A stretch of DNA of 37,872 bases from Comamonadaceae bacterium (GTDB lineage: Bacteria; Pseudomonadota; Gammaproteobacteria; Burkholderiales; Burkholderiaceae_C), in the NCBI GenBank assembly GCA_947454355.1, contig CANGKR010000006.1, positions 1-37,872 on the forward strand, given 5' to 3'. Below are positions 27,532 through 37,017 of the stretch, in pieces. A program made the translations under genes and the position numbers. Positions within the stretch are counted from its first letter, which is position 1; every line of letters starts with the position of its first letter. The notes beneath the pieces are model-generated. The model was not told the DNA's origin, ran no database searches, and saw nothing but the letters and a program-made list of their open reading frames with translations.

Positions 27532-30299
27532 ACCCAGCATCTCCCAAGACTTTAGATCTCGCCGGTTTAGACGCCCTGACCGGCGGCGTGTTTTCTGCTC
27601 CCACCTCCGGAGAGCGCACGGCCCGTTTGCGTGAATGGATGCTCACGGAGCCCACCCCTGAGCAATTGCAGGATGTCTTCAAGGAGCTGTCTTCGCGCGA
27701 CAAAGGCGCAGCCAAAGTCTTGCGCGAAAAGTTGGATGAACTCAAAAAGGCCCGTGGTCAAGACGCATTGGCGGCCGAATGGGCTGACCGTGCTGAGCAA
27801 TTGTTGAGCAGTCCCAGGTTGAACATTGCCGACGCTCTGGCCTGGCAGCGAGATGCAGCCAAAGCGGGTGCGCCACTTTCGCGGGAACCGCTTGCGGGCC
27901 TGAAGGGCCAATTGGCCGAAGTGGTGAAGACCGTGGAAGATCTTCAGCACCAAGTCATGGTGCAACGTGAGGCTGCCGTGCTCTTGGCGCAGCGCATTGA
28001 AGTGCTGTCAACCAAAAGCTGGAAAGAGGCCCAAGCCGCACAAAGCACCTTGCAAGCCGACGTGGCGCAATGGCAGCAGCAGGCCCAGAATTTGACCACC
28101 CAAGTCGGCTGGCCGAGTGTGGACATGAAGTACCCCACTCAGCTGGATGCATCGCGCCAGCAATTGCAGGGCGTCTGGGATGCCTTTGATGCTGCCCTGA
28201 CACAGGCTGTGGCGGCCCATGCCGATGCCGCGGCCCCTTTGCCCCCAGTGCCGGTGTGGGCCGAAGAATTGCGCGGCTTGCGCGGTGAAGTCTCGCCCAC
28301 CCCTGAAACGGACAAGCCCGCCAAAGCCGCTAAACCCAAATTGGATCCCGCCCAGCGACTGGCCCTGCGTGAGCAGGCCACACAAGCGGTGTTGGCCGTG
28401 TTGACCGCGGTGGAAACCGAAATCGCCGAAGGCCATGGCAAAGCCACCGCTGGCGCAGCCCTGTCCTTGCGGGCTGTGCTGAAAGACCATGGCCGCCATC
28501 TGGATACCGCCTTGGACGCACGCGTGCATGCCGCTTTGACGGCCGCTGGCGAGCTCGAAGGTTGGCAACGCTGGCGTGCGGATCAACTGCGCATGGAATT
28601 GGTCAACAAGGCTGAAGCCCTGTTCAAACCGGTGGCGGTGCGTCAACCCCCGGCCAAACCTGAGTCTGAAGCATCAGCTGAGGCCGCAGCAGAAGCTTCA
28701 ACTGAACCCGCGACCGATCTGGCAGCAGATGTGCCCCAAGACACACCTGTTGCGGCCCCAGCAGCCAAAGTGCCTGCCATGGGTGGCCGCAAGATGCAGG
28801 AAACCCTGCGCCAGTTGCGTGAGCAGTGGAAGCAAACCGATCAAGGCGGTATGCCTAATCATGGTTTGTGGAAGCGCTTTGACGCAGCCTGCAATGAGGC
28901 CTACCAAGTCGTTCAGGCTTGGCTGGACAAAATCAAGCACGAGGCGGCTGAACAACGCGGCCTTCGTCAGGCGCTGTTGGAGGAGTTGCGGGCTTGGGGC
29001 CAGGCGCATGCCGAGAATGCCGACTGGAAACTGCACATCCGCAGTCTGAACCAGTTTGCTGATCGCTGGCGCAACGCGGGCCATCTGAGCGAAAAAGCGT
29101 TTGCCGAATTGCAACCGCTTTGGAAGAAAACCATTCATGAAGCGGCTGCACCATTGGAAGCCGCTCAAAAAGCCAGCATGGGCCGTCGCCATGACTTGAT
29201 TGCAGAAGCCGAGGCCTTGGGCGCAGCAAATGGTTTACGGATCGATGCGGTCAAAGCATTGCAGCAGCGCTGGCAAGCTGAAGCGCAAGCGGTGCCCTTG
29301 GATCGCAAGCTCGAGCAAAAACTTTGGGAGTCCTTCCGCCTGCCGATTGACCAAGCGTTCCAACGCAAAACCACTGAGCGCGAACAAGTGGCGTCACAAA
29401 TGAGTGCCCATGACCGCGCTGTGCTGGAGGCCTCAAAGGCTCTGGAAGCAGCCAATGCGAGTGGCGATGCCAGCCTGATTCGCGCTGCCATGCAAGCACT
29501 CGATGCCGCCTTACGCGGGCAGGCCGTGGCTGTGGCCGCTGAGCAAGCCGCAGCCTCCGCGGTGATTTCAGACCTGCCCCCCGCCGGTGATGCCGAGGCA
29601 TCTGCTGAAGCGTTAGATGCCCCCCCGCCCGTGACCCCACCCAAACCAGCTCGGCCTGTGGTGGCAGTGCGCGGAGATGACCGCCCAGGCCAGAAGAAAA
29701 CCGAGCAAGCCCCCGCAGGCCGCGGCGGAAAATTCGGCGATCGACCCGGCTCGCGCGATGGCCGGCCTTCTGATCGAGGACCCCGCTCTGGTGACCGCCA
29801 GGGTGACCGGGGTGATCGTTTTGAGCGCATTGACCGCGGACCTCGCTTGGGCGATGCTGCTTTTCGAGCCCAGCGCGAGGCCCTGGAGCATGCCGAAATG
29901 GCTCTGCGCAAATTGGCTTTTCAAGCGCATGGTGAGACCCTTGGGCATTTGTTATCTGCCTGGGAAAACCGCCAGGCGGATGCATTGCCCACTGCCCAAG
30001 ACTTGGGCAAGGGCGTCAATGCCGCAACCCGTGCCAGCTGGGCGCAAGCGGTGACACAAGCGCCCCAAGGTCAGGCACAAAGTGCTTTGCTGCGTTTGGA
30101 GATGGCCGCTGAAGTGCCAACGCCTGCTGAATTCTTGAACGAGCGACGCAGCTTGCAGTTGCAACTTTTGACCCAGCGCAATCAACCTGGGCCTCAGGAA
30201 ACGTGGCGCCAGGATGTGGCGGCGGTGTTGTCGGCGCCGCATGACGGAACGTCTGCACGGCGTTTACAAAACGTACTTAAGCCTCTGCTCAGGCGTTAA
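27528..30299 (+). CDS. DUF349 domain-containing protein with a Gly/Arg/Asp-rich disordered segment
   Basis: Repeated coiled-coil modules such as LREQWKQTDQGGMPNHGLWKRFDAACNEAYQ; low-complexity GRGGKFGDRPGSRDGRPSDRGPRSGDRQGDRGDRF. GTG start at 27528. Confidence 0.85.
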   Translation: MNPASPKTLDLAGLDALTGGVFSAPTSGERTARLREWMLTEPTPEQLQDVFKELSSRDKGAAKVLREKLDELKKARGQDALAAEWADRAEQLLSSPRLNIADALAWQRDAAKAGAPLSREPLAGLKGQLAEVVKTVEDLQHQVMVQREAAVLLAQRIEVLSTKSWKEAQAAQSTLQADVAQWQQQAQNLTTQVGWPSVDMKYPTQLDASRQQLQGVWDAFDAALTQAVAAHADAAAPLPPVPVWAEELRGLRGEVSPTPETDKPAKAAKPKLDPAQRLALREQATQAVLAVLTAVETEIAEGHGKATAGAALSLRAVLKDHGRHLDTALDARVHAALTAAGELEGWQRWRADQLRMELVNKAEALFKPVAVRQPPAKPESEASAEAAAEASTEPATDLAADVPQDTPVAAPAAKVPAMGGRKMQETLRQLREQWKQTDQGGMPNHGLWKRFDAACNEAYQVVQAWLDKIKHEAAEQRGLRQALLEELRAWGQAHAENADWKLHIRSLNQFADRWRNAGHLSEKAFAELQPLWKKTIHEAAAPLEAAQKASMGRRHDLIAEAEALGAANGLRIDAVKALQQRWQAEAQAVPLDRKLEQKLWESFRLPIDQAFQRKTTEREQVASQMSAHDRAVLEASKALEAANASGDASLIRAAMQALDAALRGQAVAVAAEQAAASAVISDLPPAGDAEASAEALDAPPPVTPPKPARPVVAVRGDDRPGQKKTEQAPAGRGGKFGDRPGSRDGRPSDRGPRSGDRQGDRGDRFERIDRGPRLGDAAFRAQREALEHAEMALRKLAFQAHGETLGHLLSAWENRQADALPTAQDLGKGVNAATRASWAQAVTQAPQGQAQSALLRLEMAAEVPTPAEFLNERRSLQLQLLTQRNQPGPQETWRQDVAAVLSAPHDGTSARRLQNVLKPLLRR

Positions 30300-30307
30300 A
30301 CCAACGC

Positions 30308-31090
30308 TCAGGCTACCAAGGGTAAGCGTTGTTGACGGCCATCGGCCGTCAGCCGCAGGACCTGTGCACGGGGCGGTTGGGTCTGCAGGTCCCAGTCGCT
30401 GAGCACCGAGCGATGGCAGGGCCCTTGCCCGACTTCAGTCATCACATGATCTGCCGCTCGGTGGGTGTGCCCGTGAATCAAGTGGCTTGCAGCTGCTGAC
30501 TTCAACCAAGACAAGCTCAGGGCCGTGTCGGCATCTGCAAAGCCCATGCCGGAGCTTTGATGCGCTTTGCTTTCTTCGCGCAGTTGGCGAGCCACGGCTT
30601 GACGCTGGGCCAACGGTTGGGCCAGAAAACTTGTCATCCATGCGGGTGAGCGGACTTGTTGTCGAAACTTTTGGTAGTCCGTGTCGTCGATACACAGCGC
30701 ATCACCATGGCTCAGCAACCATGAGTGGCGGCCCCAGCGCAGCAGGGTGGGGTCGTGCAGCAGTTGTGCACCGCAAGAAGCCATGAAGGCTGGCCCCATT
30801 AAAAAGTCGCGGTTGCCATGCATGATGCCCAGATGCAGTCGGGTGCTGGCGCTTCGAAGCACATCCCTGCAGACTTGCAAAAATGGGGAGCTTGGAACTT
30901 CGTCGTCTCCCACCCAGACCTCGAACAAATCCCCCAGGATCAGCACCGCATCAGCGGGAGTGCTGTCCATGTAAGTCTGCCAAGCCTCGAAAGTTTCTGG
31001 TTCTTGGGCTTGCAGATGCAGGTCGGAGATCAAGTCCACCGAGCGCCAGTGTGCAGGCGCCTGCAACTGGGACGCGGCGGGCAAACTCAT
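30308..31090 (-). CDS. lpxH: UDP-2,3-diacylglucosamine diphosphatase
   Basis: SVDLISDLHLQAQEPETFEAW...VLILGDLFEVWVGDDE...GIMHGNRDFLMG...LSHGDALCIDDTDYQKFR...IHGHTHR; metallophosphoesterase LpxH signature. Confidence 0.95.
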   Translation of the reverse strand: MSLPAASQLQAPAHWRSVDLISDLHLQAQEPETFEAWQTYMDSTPADAVLILGDLFEVWVGDDEVPSSPFLQVCRDVLRSASTRLHLGIMHGNRDFLMGPAFMASCGAQLLHDPTLLRWGRHSWLLSHGDALCIDDTDYQKFRQQVRSPAWMTSFLAQPLAQRQAVARQLREESKAHQSSGMGFADADTALSLSWLKSAAASHLIHGHTHRAADHVMTEVGQGPCHRSVLSDWDLQTQPPRAQVLRLTADGRQQRLPLVA

Positions 31091-31100
31091 CGGGCAGAGT

Positions 31101-31607
31101 TCAGAGGGCCACGGCCTTTTGGATGATCACGTCTTCCTTGGGCACATCGTCATGGAAGCCTTTGCGGCCGGTCGGCACTTCCTTGATTTGGTCGACGATA
31201 TCGGTTCCCTTGATCACTTTGCCGAAAACGGCATAACCCCAGCCTTGCAGGGAAGGGGCGGTGTGATTCAAAAAGTCGTTGTCTGACACGTTGATGAAGA
31301 ACTGCGCTGTGGCCGAGTGGGGCGCTTGTGTGCGGGCCATGGCCAAGGTGTAGTTGTTGTTCTTCAAGCCATTGTTGGCTTCGTTGTCGATCGGAGCGTC
31401 GGTAGGCTTTTGGGTCATGCCGGGCTCAAAACCGCCGCCTTGAACCATGAAACCTGGGATCACACGGTGGAAGATCGTGTTGTTGTAATGTCCTTTTTCC
31501 ACATAGCTCAAGAAATTGGCCACGCTTTTGGGGGCTTTCTCGGCGTCCAATTCAATGGTGATGACGCCAAGACCTGCAATGTGGAGTTCGACTTGAGGAT
31601 TGCTCAT
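31101..31607 (-). CDS. ppiB: Peptidyl-prolyl cis-trans isomerase, cyclophilin type (cytoplasmic)
   Basis: [19 protein letters not shown]...ALAMART-type core ...[22 protein letters not shown]; no signal peptide. Confidence 0.95.
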   Translation of the reverse strand: MSNPQVELHIAGLGVITIELDAEKAPKSVANFLSYVEKGHYNNTIFHRVIPGFMVQGGGFEPGMTQKPTDAPIDNEANNGLKNNNYTLAMARTQAPHSATAQFFINVSDNDFLNHTAPSLQGWGYAVFGKVIKGTDIVDQIKEVPTGRKGFHDDVPKEDVIIQKAVAL

Positions 31608-32272
31608 GGTGTTTTCAAAAGAGTGATGGAGTTGATGATGACCGCCGTTTTCGGGACGTCGGAGGGGAAAGGGCCGCCAGGACCGGTCGGGGTGGCTTTG
31701 ATTTTTTGTACTACGTCCATGCCGGAGACCACTTTGCCAAAAACGGTATAATCGAAAAGCTGTGGGGCATTGAGCAAGTTGGCGCGGGGCACGTTGTCGT
31801 AGACCCGGCCTTGGTATTCAAAGCGTTTGACGGGGTCACCATCGGGGATCAAGGTGGGGTCCAAGAAGGCGTTGTCAGCGACATTGATGAAAAATTGGGC
31901 AGTGGCCGACTGAGGGTCATTGGTGCGTGCCATCGCCAGGGTGCCAATTTGGTTTTTCAGGCCAGCGGCCAGACTTTCGCGGCCCTCATGCGGCACGGGG
32001 GGACGGGTTTTGCGTTCCTTGAACTGCAGGTCATAGCCACCACCTTGCACCATGAAGTTGCTGATCACGCGGTGAAACACCGTGCCTTCGTAGTGCTTGT
32101 CTTTGACATATTGCAAAAAATTGGCCACAGTTTTGGGGGCTTTGGTCGGGTACAACTCGGCCACGATGTCACCTTCGGAGGTGGCGATTTGAACGCGGAC
32201 TGCATCCTGTGCGCAGACGTGCAGGGAGGCCAAGGACAGCAAGGCGGTCAGTAAGAAGCGGGCAATGTTCAT
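31604..32272 (-). CDS. Peptidyl-prolyl cis-trans isomerase, cyclophilin type (secreted)
   Basis: Signal peptide [40 protein letters not shown]...[20 protein letters not shown]; 4-nt overlap with ppiB. Confidence 0.93.
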   Translation of the reverse strand: MNIARFLLTALLSLASLHVCAQDAVRVQIATSEGDIVAELYPTKAPKTVANFLQYVKDKHYEGTVFHRVISNFMVQGGGYDLQFKERKTRPPVPHEGRESLAAGLKNQIGTLAMARTNDPQSATAQFFINVADNAFLDPTLIPDGDPVKRFEYQGRVYDNVPRANLLNAPQLFDYTVFGKVVSGMDVVQKIKATPTGPGGPFPSDVPKTAVIINSITLLKTP

Positions 32273-32844
32273 GGTTTGGCAGTTTGGAGCACGGGCCCCA
32301 GTAATTGGATTTTGGAGTCCAAACGCAAGGACACCAAGGGGCTGAGAGGGGATACAGCTTGGGCTTGCCTGTATGACTGGCGGGCCAAGGCCACATGGAC
32401 ATCGCCCAAATTTTCGAGGGCCAGCACATAGTCGGGTCTGGCACGAACGGCTTGGTTCAATGCGATCAGGGCAGTGTCGTAGCGTTGTTGGCCAGCATAG
32501 ATCACTGCCAGATTGTTGTACGGCTCAGGCAACTCAGGAAATTCTTGCGTCAGGGCTTCCAGCGTCGCTTGGGCCTTGGCAGTCTCACCTTGGGCACGTT
32601 GGATTTGGCTTTGCATCAGGCGCATTTGCGGGTCGGTGGGTTGCTTTTCCAAATGCCGCGATATCAAGGCTTGCGCCGCAGGGAATTGCCCTGCGGTGAT
32701 TTTGTCATTCACTTCGCTGTAGACATCCGCCCAAGCCCAACCTGCCCAGGCCAAAAGAGCGAGCACCCCTGCACGCCGAAGGCATGGCCATCCGAGTGGG
32801 AGCGTCTTATGCCCAGGGGCCAAACGCGAAAAGGTAAGGTGCAT
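32269..32844 (-). CDS. TPR-repeat protein (putative exported)
   Basis: PYNNLAVIYAGQQRYDTALIALNQAVRARPDYVLALENLGDVHVALA; TPR pattern with hydrophobic N-terminal segment ending AWA-D. Confidence 0.85.
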   Translation of the reverse strand: MHLTFSRLAPGHKTLPLGWPCLRRAGVLALLAWAGWAWADVYSEVNDKITAGQFPAAQALISRHLEKQPTDPQMRLMQSQIQRAQGETAKAQATLEALTQEFPELPEPYNNLAVIYAGQQRYDTALIALNQAVRARPDYVLALENLGDVHVALARQSYRQAQAVSPLSPLVSLRLDSKIQLLGPVLQTAKP

Positions 32845-32935
32845 GCTCAGTTCAGGGCCTTATACTGAGGGAAATTGTAGCGGAGGGCGGGATCAGCCCT
32901 CGCGTTTCATTCCTGGTCGATGGTTTTGAGTTTTC

Positions 32936-34321
32936 ATGAGCTTGCGCATTTACAACACGCTGTCGCGTGACTTGGTCGATTTCACCCCAGCCCAGCCCGG
33001 TCATGTGCGCATGTACGTGTGTGGCATGACGGTGTATGACCTGTGCCATTTGGGGCACGCTCGATCCATGTTGGCTTTCGATGTGGTTCAGCGCTGGCTC
33101 AGGGCCACGGGTTTGAAGGTCACTTATGTGCGCAATGTGACCGACATTGACGACAAGATCATCAAACGCGCTGTCGAAAACCAGGAATCCATTCGCAGCC
33201 TGACCGATCGCATGATCGACGCCTTACACCAAGATGCCGACGCTCTGGGCGTGCAGCGACCTGAATTCGAACCCCGGGCCACTGACTATGTGCCGCAAAT
33301 GCTGTCCATCATTGGCAAGCTGGAGCAAAAAGGCCTGGCTTACCGCGCAGGTAATGGCGATGTGAACTTTGCAGTACGCAAGTTCCCGGGCTACGGCAAG
33401 TTGTCTGGCAAGTCTCTTGATGAATTGAATGCTGGAGAGCGGGTGGCCGTCAGCCAAGAAGCAGGTGGCAAAGAAGACCCGCTGGATTTTGTCCTGTGGA
33501 AGTCCGCCAAAGACAGCGAACCCGAAGACGTCAAATGGGCCAGCCCCTTTGGCATCGGTCGCCCGGGCTGGCACATTGAGTGCTCGGCCATGAGTTGCGA
33601 ATTGCTGGGCGAAACTTTCGATATTCATGGTGGCGGCGCGGATTTGCCTTTTCCCCATCATGAAAACGAGATCGCCCAATCCGAAGGCGCCAGCGGCAAG
33701 ACCTTGGCGAATGTCTGGATGCACAATGGGTTTGTCAACATTGACAACGAAAAGATGTCCAAGAGCCTGGGCAACTTTTTCACCATCCGTGAAGTGCTGC
33801 AGGCTTATGACGCGGAAACGGTTCGCTTTTTTGTGGTGCGCAGCCATTACCGCAGCCCCTTGAACTATTCAGACGTGCATCTGGACGATGCCCGCGGTGC
33901 CTTGAAGCGTCTTTACACCGCCTTGCATACGGTCGCCCCTGCTGAGGTTTCTTTGGATTGGGCCAACCCCTATGCCGCCAGATTCCAAGCGGCGATGAAC
34001 GAAGACTTTGGCACGCCTGAAGCCATTGCGGTTTTGTTCGATCTGGCCAGCGAGGTCAACCGCAGTCAATCTTCTGAGTTGGCAGGCCTGCTCAAATCCT
34101 TGGGTGGGGTGCTGGGTCTGTTGCAAGCCGAGCCGCAGAGCTTTTTGCAAGCGGGCACTCAACTTGATGACGCTGCGATCCAATTGAAGATTCATGCCCG
34201 TGCACAAGCCAAGCTGGCGAAGAATTTTGCTGAGGCCGATCGCATCCGCCAGGAACTGCTGGCGCAAGGCATCGTGCTCAAAGACAGTGCATCGGGTACC
34301 ACTTGGGAAGCTGCGCAGTGA
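32936..34321 (+). CDS. cysS: Cysteinyl-tRNA synthetase
   Basis: [14 protein letters not shown]-like start; [34 protein letters not shown]...[10 protein letters not shown]...[12 protein letters not shown]. Confidence 0.98.
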   Translation: MSLRIYNTLSRDLVDFTPAQPGHVRMYVCGMTVYDLCHLGHARSMLAFDVVQRWLRATGLKVTYVRNVTDIDDKIIKRAVENQESIRSLTDRMIDALHQDADALGVQRPEFEPRATDYVPQMLSIIGKLEQKGLAYRAGNGDVNFAVRKFPGYGKLSGKSLDELNAGERVAVSQEAGGKEDPLDFVLWKSAKDSEPEDVKWASPFGIGRPGWHIECSAMSCELLGETFDIHGGGADLPFPHHENEIAQSEGASGKTLANVWMHNGFVNIDNEKMSKSLGNFFTIREVLQAYDAETVRFFVVRSHYRSPLNYSDVHLDDARGALKRLYTALHTVAPAEVSLDWANPYAARFQAAMNEDFGTPEAIAVLFDLASEVNRSQSSELAGLLKSLGGVLGLLQAEPQSFLQAGTQLDDAAIQLKIHARAQAKLAKNFAEADRIRQELLAQGIVLKDSASGTTWEAAQ

Positions 34322-34959
34322 AAGCGGCCACGCCCCTGGTTGTGACGCCCGACTACTGGGCACAGGCCTGCCAGCATCTGGTCAAAAAAGATCGGGTGAT
34401 GAAACGGTTGATTCCCCAGTTTGGTGACGCATGCCTGCAATCGCGCGGCGATGCTTTCGTGACTCTGGCCCGTAGCATTGTGGGCCAGCAAATTTCGGTC
34501 AAGGCGGCACAAACCGTGTGGGACCGATTTGCCGCATTGCCCAAGAAAATGACCCCAGCTTCGGTGCTCAAGCTCAAGGTCGATGACATGCGTGCAGCCG
34601 GCTTGTCGGTGCGCAAGGTCGAATATCTGGTGGATCTGGCTTTGCATTTTTCATCGGGCGATGTCCATGAAAAGCAGTGGGCCGAGATGGAAGACGAGGC
34701 CATCATCGACGAGTTGGTGGCGATCCGCGGTATTGGCCGCTGGACGGCAGAAATGTTTTTGATGTTCTACCTGATGCGGCCCAATGTTTTGCCCTTGGAC
34801 GATGTGGGCTTGATCAATGGCATCAGCCGAAACTACTTTTCGGGTGAACCCGTCAGCCGCAGTGATGCCCGCGATGTGGCGCAAGCATGGAAGCCTTATT
34901 GCACCGTAGCAACTTGGTATATTTGGCGTTCGCTCGACCCCGTCCCGGTGGCGTATTGA
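34318..34959 (+). CDS. DNA-3-methyladenine glycosylase II family (AlkA-like)
   Basis: [21 protein letters not shown]...[33 protein letters not shown]; HhH-GPD motif. GTG start overlaps the cysS TGA. Confidence 0.92.
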   Translation: MKAATPLVVTPDYWAQACQHLVKKDRVMKRLIPQFGDACLQSRGDAFVTLARSIVGQQISVKAAQTVWDRFAALPKKMTPASVLKLKVDDMRAAGLSVRKVEYLVDLALHFSSGDVHEKQWAEMEDEAIIDELVAIRGIGRWTAEMFLMFYLMRPNVLPLDDVGLINGISRNYFSGEPVSRSDARDVAQAWKPYCTVATWYIWRSLDPVPVAY

Positions 34960-34990
34960 GTGTGATTGAATTGTGAAACTGGAGTAAGCC

Positions 34991-35965
34991 TTGGCCAAAC
35001 GAACCTTCCTCGACTTTGAGCAACCCGTTGCCGAACTCGAAGCCAAGATTGAAGAGCTGCGCTATGTGCAGACCGAGTCGGCTGTGGACATTTCGGAAGA
35101 AATTGAGCAGCTGAGCAAAAAAAGCCAGCAGCTGACCAAAGACATTTACAGTGACCTGACTCCATGGCAGATCACGAAGATTGCCCGTCATCCTGAGCGC
35201 CCCTACACCCTCGACTACATCAATGACATCTTCACGGATTTTGTGGAGATGCATGGTGACCGCCACTTTGCGGATGACTTGTCCATCGTGGGGGGTCTGG
35301 CCCGCTTCAATGGGCAGGCCTGCATGGTCATTGGCCAACAAAAAGGTCGCGACACCAAAGAGCGCACTTTGCGTAATTTCGGCATGACCAAGCCCGAGGG
35401 CTATCGCAAAGCTTTGCGTTTGATGAAGACGGCTGAAAAATTTCACTTGCCCGTGTTCACATTTGTCGACACGCCCGGGGCTTATCCGGGCATTGATGCT
35501 GAAGAACGCAGTCAATCCGAGGCCATTGGCCGCAACATTTTTGAAATGGCGCAGCTCGAAGTGCCCATCATCACCACCATCATTGGTGAAGGCGGTTCGG
35601 GTGGAGCCTTGGCCATTTCGGTGGCCGATGCAGTTTTGATGTTGCAGTACTCGGTGTATTCGGTGATCAGCCCAGAAGGCTGTGCGTCGATCTTGTGGAA
35701 AACATCCGACAAAGCCGAAGAGGCGGCCGAAGCGCTGGGCATCACAGCCCACCGTTTGAAGGCGCTGGGGTTGGTGGACAAAATCATCAGCGAACCTGTG
35801 GGCGGGGCGCACCGCGACCATGCACAGATGGCCGCTTTCCTCAAACGCGGTCTGGCCGAAGCCTGGCGGCAAGTGGCCGATTTGAAGGTCAAAGAATTGA
35901 TCGAGCGTCGCTACGAGCGCCTGAACAGCTATGGCCGCTTCACCGACACCAAAGCGGGTAAGTAA
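34991..35965 (+). CDS. accA: Acetyl-CoA carboxylase carboxyltransferase subunit alpha (TTG start)
   Basis: [23 protein letters not shown]...[24 protein letters not shown]...[29 protein letters not shown] start preceded by GGAG. Confidence 0.97.
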   Translation: MAKRTFLDFEQPVAELEAKIEELRYVQTESAVDISEEIEQLSKKSQQLTKDIYSDLTPWQITKIARHPERPYTLDYINDIFTDFVEMHGDRHFADDLSIVGGLARFNGQACMVIGQQKGRDTKERTLRNFGMTKPEGYRKALRLMKTAEKFHLPVFTFVDTPGAYPGIDAEERSQSEAIGRNIFEMAQLEVPIITTIIGEGGSGGALAISVADAVLMLQYSVYSVISPEGCASILWKTSDKAEEAAEALGITAHRLKALGLVDKIISEPVGGAHRDHAQMAAFLKRGLAEAWRQVADLKVKELIERRYERLNSYGRFTDTKAGK

Positions 35966-36004
35966 ACCTCACATCGGCGTGACCGCACACCAGAGGCGGG
36001 CGCT

Positions 36005-36955
36005 ATGAGTTTGTCTGTCACGCAGGCCTTAGACGCCTTTGCGCCCCGCCTGCCCTTGGCTGTTGCCTGGAGCGGTGGCGCAGATTCCACCGCATTGCTC
36101 TGGGCATGCGCTCAGCGCTGGCCGGGGCAAGTCAGGGCCATCCACATTCACCATGGCTTGCAAGCAGCAGCCGAGAGTTTTCAGGCCCATTGCCAAGATC
36201 TTGCCGCGCAATGGGCGGTGCCTTTGGCGGTGGTTCGTGTAAATGCCCATGCCGCTTCGGGGCAAAGCCCTGAGGATGCCGCCCGTCGTGCGCGTTATGC
36301 GGGCTTGGTTCAAGCGATTCAAACCGACCCACTGTTGCACGGCATCACCGACATTGCTCTGGCGCAACATGCCGATGACCAGGTCGAAACTTTGCTTTTG
36401 GCCTTGTCGCGTGGCGCGGGCTTACCCGGCTTGGCCAGCATGCCCGGAACTTGGCAACGGCAGGGTTTGCAGTGGCACCGACCTTTACTGAAAGTGCCTG
36501 CTTCGGTCATTCGGCCATGGCTGCAACAACATGGTGTCAGTTGGGTGGAAGACCCTAGCAATGCCGACCCGCGTTACACCCGAAACCGCATACGTGCGTT
36601 CTTGCCCGCCCTGGACGCCACTTTTGTAGGATGGCGCGACACCTTTGCGCGCAGTGCAGCGCATTGCGCCGAGGCCCAATTGGCTCTGAATGAACTGGCC
36701 CAGATGGATTTAGCTGTGACGGGGGTGCCGCCGCTGTTGGTACCCTTGCAAGCTTTGAGTCCTTCGCGGCGGGTGAACGTTTTACGGTATTGGCTGCGTG
36801 AACACTGCCATACCACCCCCAGCACAGCTCAGATGGAAGCCTTGGTGCCGCAAATTTTGGCTTGTACTACCCGTGGCCACCGTCTGCACCTGAAAGTGGG
36901 TTCGGGCTTTGTGGTGCGCCAGTTGGATGCGCTGGCTTGGCAACCGCATGCCTGA
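36005..36955 (+). CDS. tilS: tRNA(Ile)-lysidine synthetase
   Basis: LAVAWSGGADSTALLWACAQRWPGQVRAIHIHHGLQ...IALAQHADDQVETLLLALSRGAGLPGLASM; PP-loop SGGxDS motif. Confidence 0.95.
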   Translation: MSLSVTQALDAFAPRLPLAVAWSGGADSTALLWACAQRWPGQVRAIHIHHGLQAAAESFQAHCQDLAAQWAVPLAVVRVNAHAASGQSPEDAARRARYAGLVQAIQTDPLLHGITDIALAQHADDQVETLLLALSRGAGLPGLASMPGTWQRQGLQWHRPLLKVPASVIRPWLQQHGVSWVEDPSNADPRYTRNRIRAFLPALDATFVGWRDTFARSAAHCAEAQLALNELAQMDLAVTGVPPLLVPLQALSPSRRVNVLRYWLREHCHTTPSTAQMEALVPQILACTTRGHRLHLKVGSGFVVRQLDALAWQPHA

Positions 36956-37017
36956 TTGAGTTTAAGGCGCGACACCAGCCATTACAATGTCAGGTTTTGC
37001 TGCAGCTTGATAACACA

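Noticed and set aside
29165-29985. Two long minus-strand ORFs (248 and 244 aa) opposite the DUF349 gene
   Set aside because: Created by the Arg/Gly/Ala-rich coding sequence on the plus strand; Arg/Ser- and Pro-rich translations look like frame artefacts.
34853-35872. 339-aa minus-strand ORF opposite accA
   Set aside because: Antisense shadow of accA; low-complexity and His/Gln-rich, no domain recognised.
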